Positions 20,901 to 25,524 of a stretch of DNA of 44,024 nt are shown piece by piece. The notes under the pieces were generated by a model, which saw nothing but the letters and a program-made list of their open reading frames with translations, did not search any database and was not told the DNA's origin. The translations under genes and the position numbers were made by a program. This DNA comes from Planctomycetota bacterium. GTDB lineage: Bacteria; Planctomycetota; Planctomycetia; Pirellulales; Pirellulaceae. The first letter of the stretch is position 1. Every line of letters starts with the position of its first letter. The stretch lies in NCBI GenBank assembly GCA_963204915.1, contig CAUJHS010000085.1, positions 1 to 44,024 of the forward strand. The letters are read 5' to 3'.

Positions 20901-23689
20901 CCGTCGCCAGCGTTATCTAAGATTCCTCCGGCCGCGAGAGTCAAATTAATGTTTCCGACACCCGCGTTAAGATCCAGGTCGGTCAGGCCGTTACCTTCCG
21001 TCAAGAACTGATTACCGCCCGCGGCCGAAGTGTCAACCGTGAGGCTGTCGACATTCGTTTCAACGTCATTGCCCAAAGCGCCGACATTGCCGGCGCCGTT
21101 CAAGGTAACGGAGGCGTTCAGAGCCGTAATATCATCTCCGTCGACGGCGGTGTCGGCGATTCCGCCCGCGGTCAAGACAAGTGTTACATCGCCCAGGCCG
21201 GCGTTCAGATTCAGGTCCGTCAAACCGTTGGCTTCGGTCAGGAATTGATTGCCGTTCGCGGCTGTTGTATCAACGTTCAAATCATTGACGTTAGTTTCAA
21301 CCGGGTTCCCCGCCGTGCCCACGCCGCCCGTTGAGACAATGGTTACGACGGCCAGAGCGCCGGTCGCTTCGATATCGTCGCCGCCAATATCGCCAGCGTC
21401 GGTGATGGCGCCGGCATTGATATCAATCGCGCCTGCCGTGTTATTGGTGGTTACAAGCCGCCCAACTTGGAACAGGCCAATGGAATCGATGTCGATGATG
21501 CCGCTTCCGGCATTCACCACGGAGCCGTCCGCCATGGTGATGCCGCCTGCTCCCGCCGTGATTTCAACTTCGCCCGAACCCGTTGCATTGACAGCGCCCG
21601 TCGCGGAGAACGCAATGGTGGTCGCGCTCAAATCAACCGCGAGTGCGCCAACTGAGGTAGTGCTGATCGGTTGGTTGACGTTGATCGTGCCCGCGGTTAC
21701 CGAGAAGTCGCTGGCTCCAATGTCTGTAGCGGCGGTTTGGAAGTTCACCGTGTCCGTCGCCTTGGCCGTAATAATTAAGTCGGCGTCTAAAGCAGCGTCC
21801 ACGCCTTCTATGTTCACAATGTCGGCACCCGCGGCCGAAGTGGTAAGAATCGTGAGGGTCGCTGTGGGATTGGTGAAGTCGACCGACTCGCCCAAGGTAG
21901 AGCGAATTTGATTGTCCAAGACGCCCGCGGTATCTAACGTGATTGTCTCTCCGGCGCCGGTGAAATCAAAAACACGATTCACCGCACCCAGGTTGTCGAT
22001 GACCGGCTCGAGGCCCGTATAGCTGATTACCGTCCCGTCAATGTTGACCGAGCCGTCGTTCGCGTTGATAAACGTGTGGGTCACAGTCGTCGCGGTGCCC
22101 GGCGCGTCGTTGATCACCAGCATATCGCCCGCGCCTCCCTGACCGCCGCCGTTGAACGTGACGGGTAGATTGAAGAACCCGCCTGCGGCGCCGTAATTCA
22201 TGGTCAGCGTATCGTCGCCCCCTTCGCCGTTGATCGTCAGGTTCGTCAGGCTGGCCAAGGGCTGATCGAGAACGGTGTTTCCATCGACCACGACCTCAAT
22301 GTTGCCGCCAGCGTCTTCTCGCACCTCAATGCCGTTGTTACCCGCGCCAGCGTTGATTACCGGCGTCGCATCGAACGCCAACGTGACGTTGTTCCCCAGA
22401 TAGCTCACCGAAAGCGCCCGGCCGTTCACGAATACATTCGCCCCTTCGGGGAGCGGATTGCCGCCTGCGTCGGAAAAGTTACCCGTAATACCGGCCGTGG
22501 TGGTGAGAATGACGAAGCTATTGCCGGCAACGGGCGTATGGCCGCTGCCCGCGAGATCGAGCTTGGCGCCGGCGAGCGTGGCCGAACCGGTAATGTCGAG
22601 CGTGTCAAATTGGCCGACCGCCACGCCGTCCAGTTCAGCGGCGTAGGTCCCTGTCGCTCCAAAGGTCACGTTGCCCGTGACATTGATGTCCCCGGCGGTC
22701 GTGCCCGGCGAAATCGTGCCGGCGCCGACATTAATGGCGCCTTGGACCGTGCCGTTGCCCGAGAGCACATCGCCGGCGCTCAGCACCACGCCGTTCGCCG
22801 CGATCAGCGTTGCCGTTCCGCCGCCTAAACTTGTACTTGGGCCAAGCACGGCGTTGTCGGAATCGTTGAGGGTGAGGGTCGCGTTACTGCCGATCGAAAT
22901 GTTGCCATCGGTGGAGAAGCCCGCAGCGCTGGCGGCAGTCCCCAGAGTTAAGGTCGCACCGGAATCTGCCTGAATCGTTGAACCAGCCTTGCCGTCGATC
23001 GGGGCGTTCGCCGCGCCCGTATCGCCAGTTGCTGTGCCGAGCGAGGCCCCAGACTGAACGGTTACGGCATTCGACGAGGTGATGCTCCCGCCGAGAGCAA
23101 GAACTAAGAATCCTTGTTGAACATCGGTGGCGCCGCCGTAGTTGTTGGTCCCCGTTAGGTGCAGGAAATTCGTGCCCGTCTTCGTCAATCCGCCAGTCGC
23201 GCCCGAAAGTATGCCGTTGAGTTGTGTCTGGACGGGTCCACCGTTTACTTGAACCGTCGTGTCCGCCGCCAGCGTGAAGTTCGTGCCAATGACGGTTTGC
23301 GTATTGCCGACGATATCGACGCCCGGGAGATCGAGGGTGATCGCATTGCCACTCACGGTGTAATTCGTGCCCGTGAATTGGAGGATGTAACTGTTGCCCG
23401 CGGTGGTGTCGTTATTGTTGTTGATATTCGCGGCACCTGCGGGAAAAACCAACGTGTCGCCATCAGCCGGCAGAGTGTTGGTGTTCCAGTTGGTGTCTCC
23501 CGCGTTATCGGTATTCCAGTTGGCGTCGACGTCGCCCACCCACGTCAGCGTCGACAGCACGCGGCGTTCTTCAAGGAACTCGAGCGACGGTTTGCGCATC
23601 CAACCTCCAAAAGAGGCCAGACGGCCGAGGGACTTGCGAATCTTCTTGTTGCGAAACTTGCGAGTGTTGCGATCACCACGGCGAAACAT
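5972..23689 (-). CDS. Giant (5905-residue) secreted repeat protein with LEPR-XLL-like N-terminus, RTX-type arrays and dockerin repeats
   Basis: One uninterrupted 17.7-kb frame. The N-terminus is a highly basic leader, then LEFLEERRVLS, a variant of the LEPR-XLL motif that marks planctomycete giant exported proteins. Residues about 47-440 contain autotransporter-associated beta-repeats (GGLTKTGTNFLHLTGTNNY). Residues about 750-970 hold 80-residue tandem repeats. From 440 to about 4500 it is Asp/Gly/Asn-rich with recurrent GGDDT-type turns and nonapeptide RTX-like arrays (YGGKGNDIILGLGGDD, YGGRGNDVLIGAGGAD) at about 2030-2120, 2267-2314, 4037-4137 and 4324-4390. C-terminal modules: PPC-like domain (ELNNDRNNA, about 4550-4690), Ig-like segments, DUF4394 (about 5007-5245), FG-GAP-like repeats (GNFDGNADNGDEVGLF, about 5400-5600), and two dockerin type I calcium loops (DVNADGIVSTADLLPII, DVNDDGLVSISDLLPII, about 5716-5770), then an acidic tail. 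The ATG start has AAGGA nine bases upstream. Likely Ca2+-stabilised, surface-attached or secreted; adhesion or matrix role is inference. Confidence 0.9.
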   Translation of the reverse strand: MFRRGDRNTRKFRNKKIRKSLGRLASFGGWMRKPSLEFLEERRVLSTLTWVGDVDANWNTDNAGDTNWNTNTLPADGDTLVFPAGAANINNNNDTTAGNSYILQFTGTNYTVSGNAITLDLPGVDIVGNTQTVIGTNFTLAADTTVQVNGGPVQTQLNGILSGATGGLTKTGTNFLHLTGTNNYGGATDVQQGFLVLALGGSITSSNAVTVQSGASLGTATGDTGAANAPIDGKAGSTIQADSGATLTLGTAASAAGFSTDGNISIGSNATLTLNDSDNAVLGPSTSLGGGTATLIAANGVVLSAGDVLSGNGTVQGAINVGAGTISPGTTAGDINVTGNVTFGATGTYAAELDGVAVGQFDTLDITGSATLAGAKLDLAGSGHTPVAGNSFVILTTTAGITGNFSDAGGNPLPEGANVFVNGRALSVSYLGNNVTLAFDATPVINAGAGNNGIEVREDAGGNIEVVVDGNTVLDQPLASLTNLTINGEGGDDTLTMNYGAAGGFFNLPVTFNGGGQGGAGDMLVINDAPGTATTVTHTFINANDGSVNIDGTVISYTGLEPVIDNLGAVNRVFDFTGAGETITLDTAGVLDNQIRSTLGESVDFTNPTATLTILTTSAAGADIVNIEGVDAALDADLIITAKATDTVNFQTAATDIGASDFSVTAGTINVNQPISTTSVGALAVDLSATTIAFSATGAVNATGSGEVEITAGAGGITMADGSVVNAGSGIIDIDSIGLFQVGRLVTTNNTAGAIDINAGAITDAGDIGGDDIEATGALAVVTIVSTGGVGTAGNPVETNVNDLNVDTTAANGNQFLTEANGLTDLNLNAGLGDVTLVLTAGGIADTAVDGDDITALNASVTLNGAGNVGALGNDVETNVDSLTVDTSAAGGNQFLTEGNGLTDLDLNAGVGNINLTLAAGGILDNAGDGNDVVGSDAIIISQDGIGVFGNPIETDLINLDVTNNAALTVGIFIEDTGDGLTLADLNGDLLSVNGYGGAGEIRANSPLTIAANAITFGGMTYTAADSAVAGDDLTVNAGITVNDFTSFLTMNGGDDVIFNLGSNVTAATLLTINSDFGNLDAGVGSNINLFGVISGAAFPDAIVITGDADDDVITIDDNAGVLGDGGTVSSVVTPFGGLNINGAGGADTLNLDDFGDATADTFSITDTTISAGFGDNYFDGMPVGTGLTYAGLETINLQTSNLAAATDGDVVTIFSLNAGTTYNLDGNDPLALPGDILNLNPVGPIDMYEVAGVYQFDFGGSGNLNVTEFETINLNPGNGVLNIIGDEGQGTLNGGAGTDEADLVVVTGTGANAGQVQLGHGGVLIAVPPQVNFAGVIDLNINTFELDDQVTITPFATAIQPWNIEVDVDAGAGVLDRLIYNNVATVFDDTSLVATGLGSGRFDAPGIGSATTNEVVTFTGVEDVTANANPGDDDHLTLELPSTDDTATFLFDPDAGDDDIQLMGLFDIVVDTVNYDALTVNGNEGDDTFVLNLVGAGGAAAGALPLELTLNGGPPNASDTLSIVGNAALPDIFTITPGADSQSGTAEIGGTDVGTTSFTGIEDITLDGGGGVGTDVVILNGTGADNAFTLAGTAALAGAARVDAGPNITFTALGSLSSDITLNGLGGSDTFAVAHFADWQIDDVNVNGGPPSASDLFSLVGTGGADDFDYTPNAANGGQIDLTSGGSTTNYILVDVEHSSIDGAGGADTLDATTNNAVVTPGSDPDTGLVEPKDAIGDLLLPLAYAGVETVVVTGTTIVIQGTDENDTIDVSSAGIVTVTNELGFVNVVDASGFTDLVINALGGDDSITVAADAPFNTISAIGGDNGGGSDTLQINDVAAAADTFEVNPNFAAGNGNVDVNAGTLIVPYDGIEHLLLLASGDAGDVLTINDDLADNTWSVAAGPIFGDRVQIDDRESIDLNGFDNVTLENTFGTDTFNVHPDQLTGFTGELNVLAVGAGNDVLNLIGTEDDDVFTSDADTITLNGVSVTAGNTNFAEVRVTSLGGVDNINLDLALAGVRKVVDAGSGNDIIDLSGTMDADIYGGDGDDNIMGTPLADNIYGGKGNDIILGLGGDDVIYGEEGNDTATGGTGADSFFGGDGSDTFIWNQGDGSDLVEGGAGESDILIFNGAAVVENFTLNAVGTRLELLRTQGGIDMDVAGVEQLDINSLAAADTFLVNDLHSTELRVLNIDMGAGDADTVDINGRASNDDILVSTPGAGAIAVRGLRYDINLASAAVADTLTINGNDGDDVIKAVDGVEAVISIVFNGGAGNDFLSADATLNGGAGNDMLIGGAGDDTINGGDGDDIIDGRGSVVANTIDGGAGTDTILVSGTAGVDVITTTHTAGVFTIAGGISAGINNITTMERVSIQAGAGSDTINVVTLAGGILDYDILGGDPIGAVGDTLNLTSASGVTFMAGPENDSGAFVDADGAIISYDEIEDASVTLPAALANVVIMGTGGDDDITAVGTAANTVDVTVNGGPTITYINVATLTLQGKEGDDDITIDIGVAGLGVTFNVDGGQPESGTDELRITGVDDGMNSLPTWTPSAEDAGTFVVDAQTINVTTIERLIYDGRNDGDTLTVMGDGTAAGTDDEFSSIPGTVPGTGEVYVSTFTPPFFTPSALLGIAYENLGNNTPAGGTVNLDGGAGNDFVTLFGTETKDFMFVSFPVVNGIRLENFHDFGAATVVTSANIERYLINTLGDADTMIVQAPVQADSLTLAGGNSDEPYDDELYFTGEMGVDNDVVISPASPGSQTITGLGGVEPINTASWDVIHLDGQQADDDSLTVNLGGGDNTARVERTNGYDRVVSDSLPEIRFLGLDDLAVVGQAGIDRVTFATWFLAGATPGNYTFDGGATDTLVIEGSDGAADAFTVTDPDGLGAGVSAAVTDGNGAGVTVTATNANLGRLQINTLGGDDQVLVDVGVTDLIGTPITFDGGAGSDLLTVSGAPATAVNTVTYTPGPATTEGRLTYDANMTIDFLNLEPVVDLVVAANVVVNGTNADNAINYTAGPNSGVVNALNPLGLATGQVSIDVLETIEFANKTTLTINALAGSDTINLNNPTTPTGLTGITVNGGDPTASDHVIVNGTAAANAITVNTFTNDGAVVTGAQPVPVTVATAEHLTIDGQGGNDTLTVTAADNDEVEYTPDVFEDAGRFDISNSAFGPFQRRLPLSFEDLGAGGSLTVASVSGARNLDLRILGTQIDDRFDVTAAGVVQAFKLGTGFFVTLPINTPGADELFLEGLDGDDVFDIVGNHPFVAGIRVAGGNPGASDVLNFTGSGAGVVTVDLQAQTVTEAGFGPVAMSGIETLNLDAGGIGPTIMGTTGDDDVTVTVADADSGTILIDFAVQQNGQVDPPLTPPVINYSNIGADPANIVTFDLGLGNDTLIVVGNALPQTFTANVPAGTVEIDDGPVVGNDGRISFANTESLELFGLEGSDTFNVTPGAIPVFVDGGDPIGVFPGGDLLVVAMAIYFPGPESDEGAAVLPGNAPVSFDHIESIIVPPMPGGCPILIVGTNGDDDITVIARDASYIIPPMVVPPGLDGVQDFTVTVNQGPEILFIDAPDLYIDALSGDDDIVIRTRAPNGADWDMDVRIVGGPPSAATGDQGDVVEVETPNPAAGQPSDSVIYTPNGSDTGVMVIDENGNGIYDVAATDTQIQILSMFTLDCLPLMMPDGIPDYISSPGGAEALIYDGEGSNDDFRVNAPAGATDDTIVHTPGQAFDEGSIRVNALLGVTYQNLGATATLTVDGTANAPGGAGDRLVVEGTVHSDTFTVANNAVAATAGAVTLNDSIFTRLAIRQIGVENLVLNGLEGDDDFIINQTQPYTSVAVNGGGPGNSDTLTINGAAATAETFTVTPGVIRGEGAVLVNAVNTPYTGIEHLFLAGNAGDVDNITINDDNRDNVWSVSAGTIGDLVQIDGRESIDINTFNDVTLTNTFGTDLFLVSPSNLVSFTGAFTVNGDAALPLDDVLQLLGTPGDDVVTSSATAVTVNGVAITAGANLVEVNVTTLSGADNIDLDLALAGVRKVVDSGDGADTINLAGIAAAGDVYIFAGDGDDNVTGSPQIDLIYGGRGNDVLIGAGGADTIYGEEGNDIFGNPSVAANGVADDGGNDRFFGGPGSDTFVWEPGDGSDTIEGGSEEADVLIFFGGAGDEVFNVFANLTNPARSVLFRNTGSITMDMAGIDQINVHGQGGRDEFVVGRANNGDSGADTAPTSPYTDPTASLSPLNTTEVRVVNVDFGAGDAGEDVFVDGRALNDNLLVSLESAATSVVRVSGLPYDVRILNSTVDDRLTVRGNEGDDVIKSVNPSGGGALNVENVIGITLAGGAGDDYLSADAILIGGIGDDFLEGGAGDDMFFGNQGEDTMVGGTGNDTYDGGPDFDTILIRGTSANDTIDVAQTNATTLQYNITGAIGGAGTETDTLVLLGGVRTVEEARVEAGRGADTIRLAVADALHNDGALNALRMTVVGGDDGGFDRVAVVDTGAADLSILRQSHDLQDGSVEVGPSFTAATEESFQHLYSEIEFIQVVDAAGANVETGVAGGSRLVVFKFDPYELNNDRNNAMHLGANSTVNGSATIDPGIGAFGLPADTDWYRVEAVVTGTIDFQIIFEEIGPGRIGLPNEGDLNINVRDSSGDVIANFTTSDDNDDNERVRIPAVQGEIYFFQVLGDGAAINAYDISVINLPSPVPYDLELDDEPVGDVPPANNSDTGRNDNDNVTRDNTPTIVFRLDDAFFLNDIPGNDVAGNPLGDAPIPIPFRAGPAQPNQPGYAIAIFDEGDTPGGPNNVPPQTPLGFATMVEPGVYEFTTPVLADGSHFLTARVQLLDPATPLRTGFGARSQSLEIFVDTVPPPASFGDPAVADDGLLPDSDVGVLPPNPDTIDDNVTNDVTPSFWGRAEANAIIRVFADVNNNGTFEPAVDVFVGQTVAIPLDGNEQEPDGYWSLDSVINFNDEDLFPLDGLRTVFITAEDVAGNVRGDDPAELTLFRFFLDTQGPKVDGVFITNTTLIGLTTGNTLVRFDSTAPGVIQGTAPITGLQAGDTVVGIDVRPANGLLYAVVDGGASDRIYTVNPITGAATLASTLSVALAGTRFGVDFNPVADRLRIVSDADQNLRVDVATGVATADGALNPANPNVVAAAYTNSNAGATSTTLYTIDSTTDVLNIQDPPNAGTQVLVGNLGFNVNDVSGFDIASGTNLAFASFVFGGVSSLYRINLTTGAATPVGNIGAGNGTPLVGLTAVQAFDLFDPKPTPAPTPLVNSLTVKLTDPPNRLAAPFNLPALKPETVNVDNFQLVGDHNGIVAIQAVTLTQSIMNGVAMANVELTIFEPLLDDRYTLYVLDNITDQVGNRLDGESNANEPQETPVFPSGNGIPGSNFVARFTVDSRPEVAVNSGGRSIFVDTNGNGVFDPRNDKDFTDRDIVYRFGFPTDDVFIGNFATNFGAVADGYDKLAAYGNIGGSFRFLVDTNNDGVPEPIAGATASINAKPIAGNFDGNADNGDEVGLFDGARWYLDTNHSFTIDGAETVGIASPIRGAGFVGDFDGDGAEDLATFNDFRNRFEIDLAANGYGGIDRVLIFGFPGTNERPVAADYNQDGIDDIGLYVPQQGAATPDEQAFFHILVSQPGPNGAPQPLWLSDRATALAIPADLVGILPAVANAAVEIHFRPEPFGDDLLLTFGEDFGLPLFGNFDPPVAAGGGTIDTPVGEGQSDTNPANNLDVNADGIVSTADLLPIIDDQRANDGRPHQAFKDDTAPYLDVNDDGLVSISDLLPIIQYLRDQPSEGEGEGEAPEFADALTAVSELVVTASVADNAGSSEPALVATEEFIGLYLTSQRDETSLAAVLEDGFDAPSLGVALLDTLAADVVAASGADLGDISLVLSDEKDGDELEDSLDAVIADLLRVKSQS
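6375..6545 (-). other. Pair of dockerin type I calcium-binding repeats in the giant protein
   Basis: Encodes DVNADGIVSTADLLPIIDD and, about 40 residues later, DVNDDGLVSISDLLPIIQYL. Both have the D-x-N-x-D-G-x-(I/V)-x-x-x-D-L-L pattern of dockerin F-hand loops. In planctomycetes such dockerins are common at the C-terminus of giant exported proteins and are thought to bind cohesin-like partners or help cell-surface attachment; no cohesin gene is recognisable in this window. Confidence 0.85.
7955..8670 (-). other. DUF4394-like domain of the giant protein
   Basis: Encodes a segment beginning near LIGLTTGNTLVRFD and containing GIDVRPANGLLYAVV, YTVNPITGAATLA, FGVDFNPVADRLRIVSD, NLRVDVATGVA and YRINLTTGAATPVG. 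This is the recurring blade pattern of DUF4394, an uncharacterised probable beta-propeller found in secreted bacterial proteins. Confidence 0.75.
10095..12250 (-). repeat. Segmental duplication, copy 2 (C-terminal copy) within the giant gene
   Basis: Protein residues about 3813-4531. In the same order as the block at 16350-18280 it contains GIEHLFLAGNAGD, QIDGRESIDINTFNDVTL, NTFGTDLF, LDLALAGVRKVVDSGDG, an RTX-like array, SDTFVWEPGDGSDTIEGG, INVHGQGG, VDGRALNDNLLVS, VRGNEGDDVIK and GGAGDDYLSADA. DNA is diverged but alignable, for example around 11598-11650 against 17618-17670. Confidence 0.85.
16350..18280 (-). repeat. Segmental duplication, copy 1 within the giant gene
   Basis: Protein residues about 1803-2446. 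The ordered landmarks match copy 2: GIEHLLLLASGDAGD, QIDDRESIDLNGFDNVTL, NTFGTDTF, LDLALAGVRKVVDAGSG, an RTX-like array, SDTFIWNQGDGSDLVEGG, LDINSLAAAD, INGRASNDDILVS, INGNDGDDVIK and GGAGNDFLSADA. The offset between copies is about 6 kb (about 2000 residues). Copy 2 has small insertions, such as a segment near NNGDSGADTAPTSPYTD. Confidence 0.85.
20790..21420 (-). repeat. Tandem repeats of about 240 nt (80 residues) in the giant gene
   Basis: Two well-conserved and one or two degenerate units. The core reads ETNV..L.VDT.AA.GNQFL, then NGLTDL.LNAG and L.L.AGGI.D. The GNQFLTE core is encoded near 21000 and again near 21240, about 240 nt apart. The unit is much longer than RTX nonapeptides and I do not recognise it as a named repeat. 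Confidence 0.75.
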
Positions 23690-23698
23690 ACGAACCGG

Positions 23699-23703
23699 TC
23701 CTT
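23699..23703 (-). promoter_or_regulatory. Ribosome binding site of the giant gene
   Basis: AAGGA on the minus strand, nine bases before the ATG at 23687-23689. This supports the chosen start, which keeps the complete basic leader before the LEERRVLS motif. Confidence 0.6.
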
Positions 23704-23887
23704 ATCGAGAAGTTGAACGCGTGGGGTTGTGTACCGATGAACGTTGTTTGTTTGTTCCAATTCGCGACGACCGCAGGCCGTCGGAGTGCTCAACGTTGTG
23801 CCAACTGACAACGTGTTTCATGGCCCTGCAAACTTCGATGGTGCGGAAAAGCTAGTCCTTTTAGGGCAGTTTAAATAGCGAAATCTG

Positions 23888-23915
23888 ATAATCTGGGCAG
23901 TTATCGTAAAGTCAA
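23888..23915 (-). promoter_or_regulatory. Possible sigma70-type promoter for the giant gene
   Basis: On the minus strand TTGACT (23910-23915) and GATTAT (23888-23893) are separated by 16 bases, five of six and four of six matches to the -35 and -10 consensus. It lies about 200 bases upstream of the start codon, leaving a long 5' leader. Motif match only. Confidence 0.35.
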
Positions 23916-24304
23916 AAAATGACAATAACAAGTAGCGTTAGGGAACTTTTAACGATTTTTTTACCCGTCTACGGATAGACGTCCTCAAGGTAGTGAAGTC
24001 GATTCAAACGAAGAAGCGCCTCCGCATCCGAGGCGAACAAATCACAGTTATGCTGTGTCTGTGATGGGGGCCGTATGGATTAAGAAATTGAGGATGTATA
24101 GATCGCTATTTCACTGCGACGAAAACGGCCCGGTTTTCAGATTGTCGCAGCGCACCAAACAAGCAACATCATAAACCAGCGCATTCCAATTGCAACGGGC
24201 ACGGTCTAATTTTGCGGGCGTGTAGGCGAGACTTTGCCTTGCTCGAAGATTCTTTATGACTGGATCCCGTTTACGACACTCTCAGAAACCGGTATTTTGC
24301 GAGT

Positions 24305-25456
24305 ATGCATTATCGCAATGTTTGTTTAGAGTCGTTCGGCTATACGTTGCCGCAGGAAATCGTCTCCACGGTCGAAATTGAACAGCGCCTCGCGCCGTTA
24401 TATCGTCGCTTACGTTTGCCGGAAGGGCGACTCGAACTGATGACGGGGATTCGTGAGCGAAGGTTTTTCTCTCCCGGCGCGCGTCCCAGCGAAATCAGCG
24501 TACAGAGCGGCGAAAAAGCGATTCGTGCGGCGGATTTCGACCGACGGCGAATCGGAGCGTTAATCCATGGATCGGTATGCCGCGACTTCTTGGAGCCAGC
24601 AACGGCGTGTGGCGTTCATCATCAGTTGGCGCTCCCAAACGCATGCATGGTGTACGACGTTTCAAATGCATGCCTAGGGGTACTCAATGGAGTAATTCAA
24701 GTCGCGAACATGATTGAGTTAGGGCAAATTGACGCCGGACTTGTTGTTGGCACCGAGTCGGGCAGAACCTTGGTCGAAAACACGATCGCAACACTCAATC
24801 GGGATACATCGTTAACACGTCAAACAGTAAAGAACGCCATCGCTTCGCTCACCATTGGCTCGGCCAGCTGCGCCATCTTGCTAGTGCGCCGAGAGTTGAG
24901 CAGAACGGGCAATCGTTTAACGGCCGCCGTGGTGCGCGCCAACACGCGTCAGCATCACCTCTGCCAAGGAGGCTACGAGGAGAATCAGCGAACGGATGCT
25001 GATGCGGCCTTGATGGCAGCGGGTGGTTCCTCTGGCGGTTTGCTAATGAACACCGACTCGGAGCGATTAATGCATGAAGGCATTGCCACCGGCGTCGAAA
25101 CATTCAAGGCATTCTTGGAGACGTCGAACTGGTCGCCCGATGAAGTGAGCCGAACAGTTTGCCATCAGGTCGGGGCCGGGCACCGTAAGTTTATGCTTGA
25201 ATCGCTTGATCTTGACGCCGAGCGCGATTACACAACGCTCGAGTGGTTAGGAAACACGGGCTCGGCTGCGCTACCCGTGACGATGGCAATTGGCGCAGAG
25301 CGAGGTTTCGTGCAACCTGACGACAAGGTCGCCATGTTGGGAATCGGATCAGGAATTAACTGTTTAATGCTCGCCGTCGAATGGCGAAAATCGTTGGTGT
25401 GTGGTGACCAGCAGGACCTGGAGTCCGCCGCACGGCATTCGACGAGGCGTGCGTAA
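24305..25456 (+). CDS. OleA/KAS III-like thiolase-fold condensing enzyme
   Basis: A 383-residue member of the 3-oxoacyl-ACP synthase III group, closest in pattern to OleA, which condenses two fatty acyl-CoAs head-to-head into a beta-ketoacid. Catalytic Cys123 sits in DVSNACLGVLNG, His287 in CHQVGAGH and Asn317 in WLGNTGSAALP. Glu97 in RDFLEPAT lies exactly 26 residues before the Cys, the spacing of the special base Glu117 to Cys143 in OleA, and the end KVAMLGIGSGINCLMLAVEW is the OleA-type C-terminus. This fits beta-ketoacid or long-chain olefin/ketone synthesis better than FabH initiation of fatty acids. No oleB, oleC or oleD homologue is seen in the window, so product and partners are open. 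The last 20 residues are a polar extension. It converges on the ABC permease gene. Confidence 0.8.
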   Translation: MHYRNVCLESFGYTLPQEIVSTVEIEQRLAPLYRRLRLPEGRLELMTGIRERRFFSPGARPSEISVQSGEKAIRAADFDRRRIGALIHGSVCRDFLEPATACGVHHQLALPNACMVYDVSNACLGVLNGVIQVANMIELGQIDAGLVVGTESGRTLVENTIATLNRDTSLTRQTVKNAIASLTIGSASCAILLVRRELSRTGNRLTAAVVRANTRQHHLCQGGYEENQRTDADAALMAAGGSSGGLLMNTDSERLMHEGIATGVETFKAFLETSNWSPDEVSRTVCHQVGAGHRKFMLESLDLDAERDYTTLEWLGNTGSAALPVTMAIGAERGFVQPDDKVAMLGIGSGINCLMLAVEWRKSLVCGDQQDLESAARHSTRRA

Positions 25457-25524
25457 TTTAGAAAAACTCGCCGCAGTTGCTCCTACCTTATGTGGCGAAA
25501 AGCCGGAATGACTGGCGCTCTTGC

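Larger units (their letters stand above)
23690..24304. other. Divergent intergenic region, AT-rich centre, no gene
   Basis: This 615-base gap separates the divergently transcribed giant gene and the OleA/KAS III-like gene. Its central part (about 23865-23965) is clearly richer in A/T than the neighbouring genes. It must hold both promoters; one candidate for the giant gene is listed separately. The plus-strand gene has no clear ribosome site and I found no good promoter for it. Confidence 0.6.
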
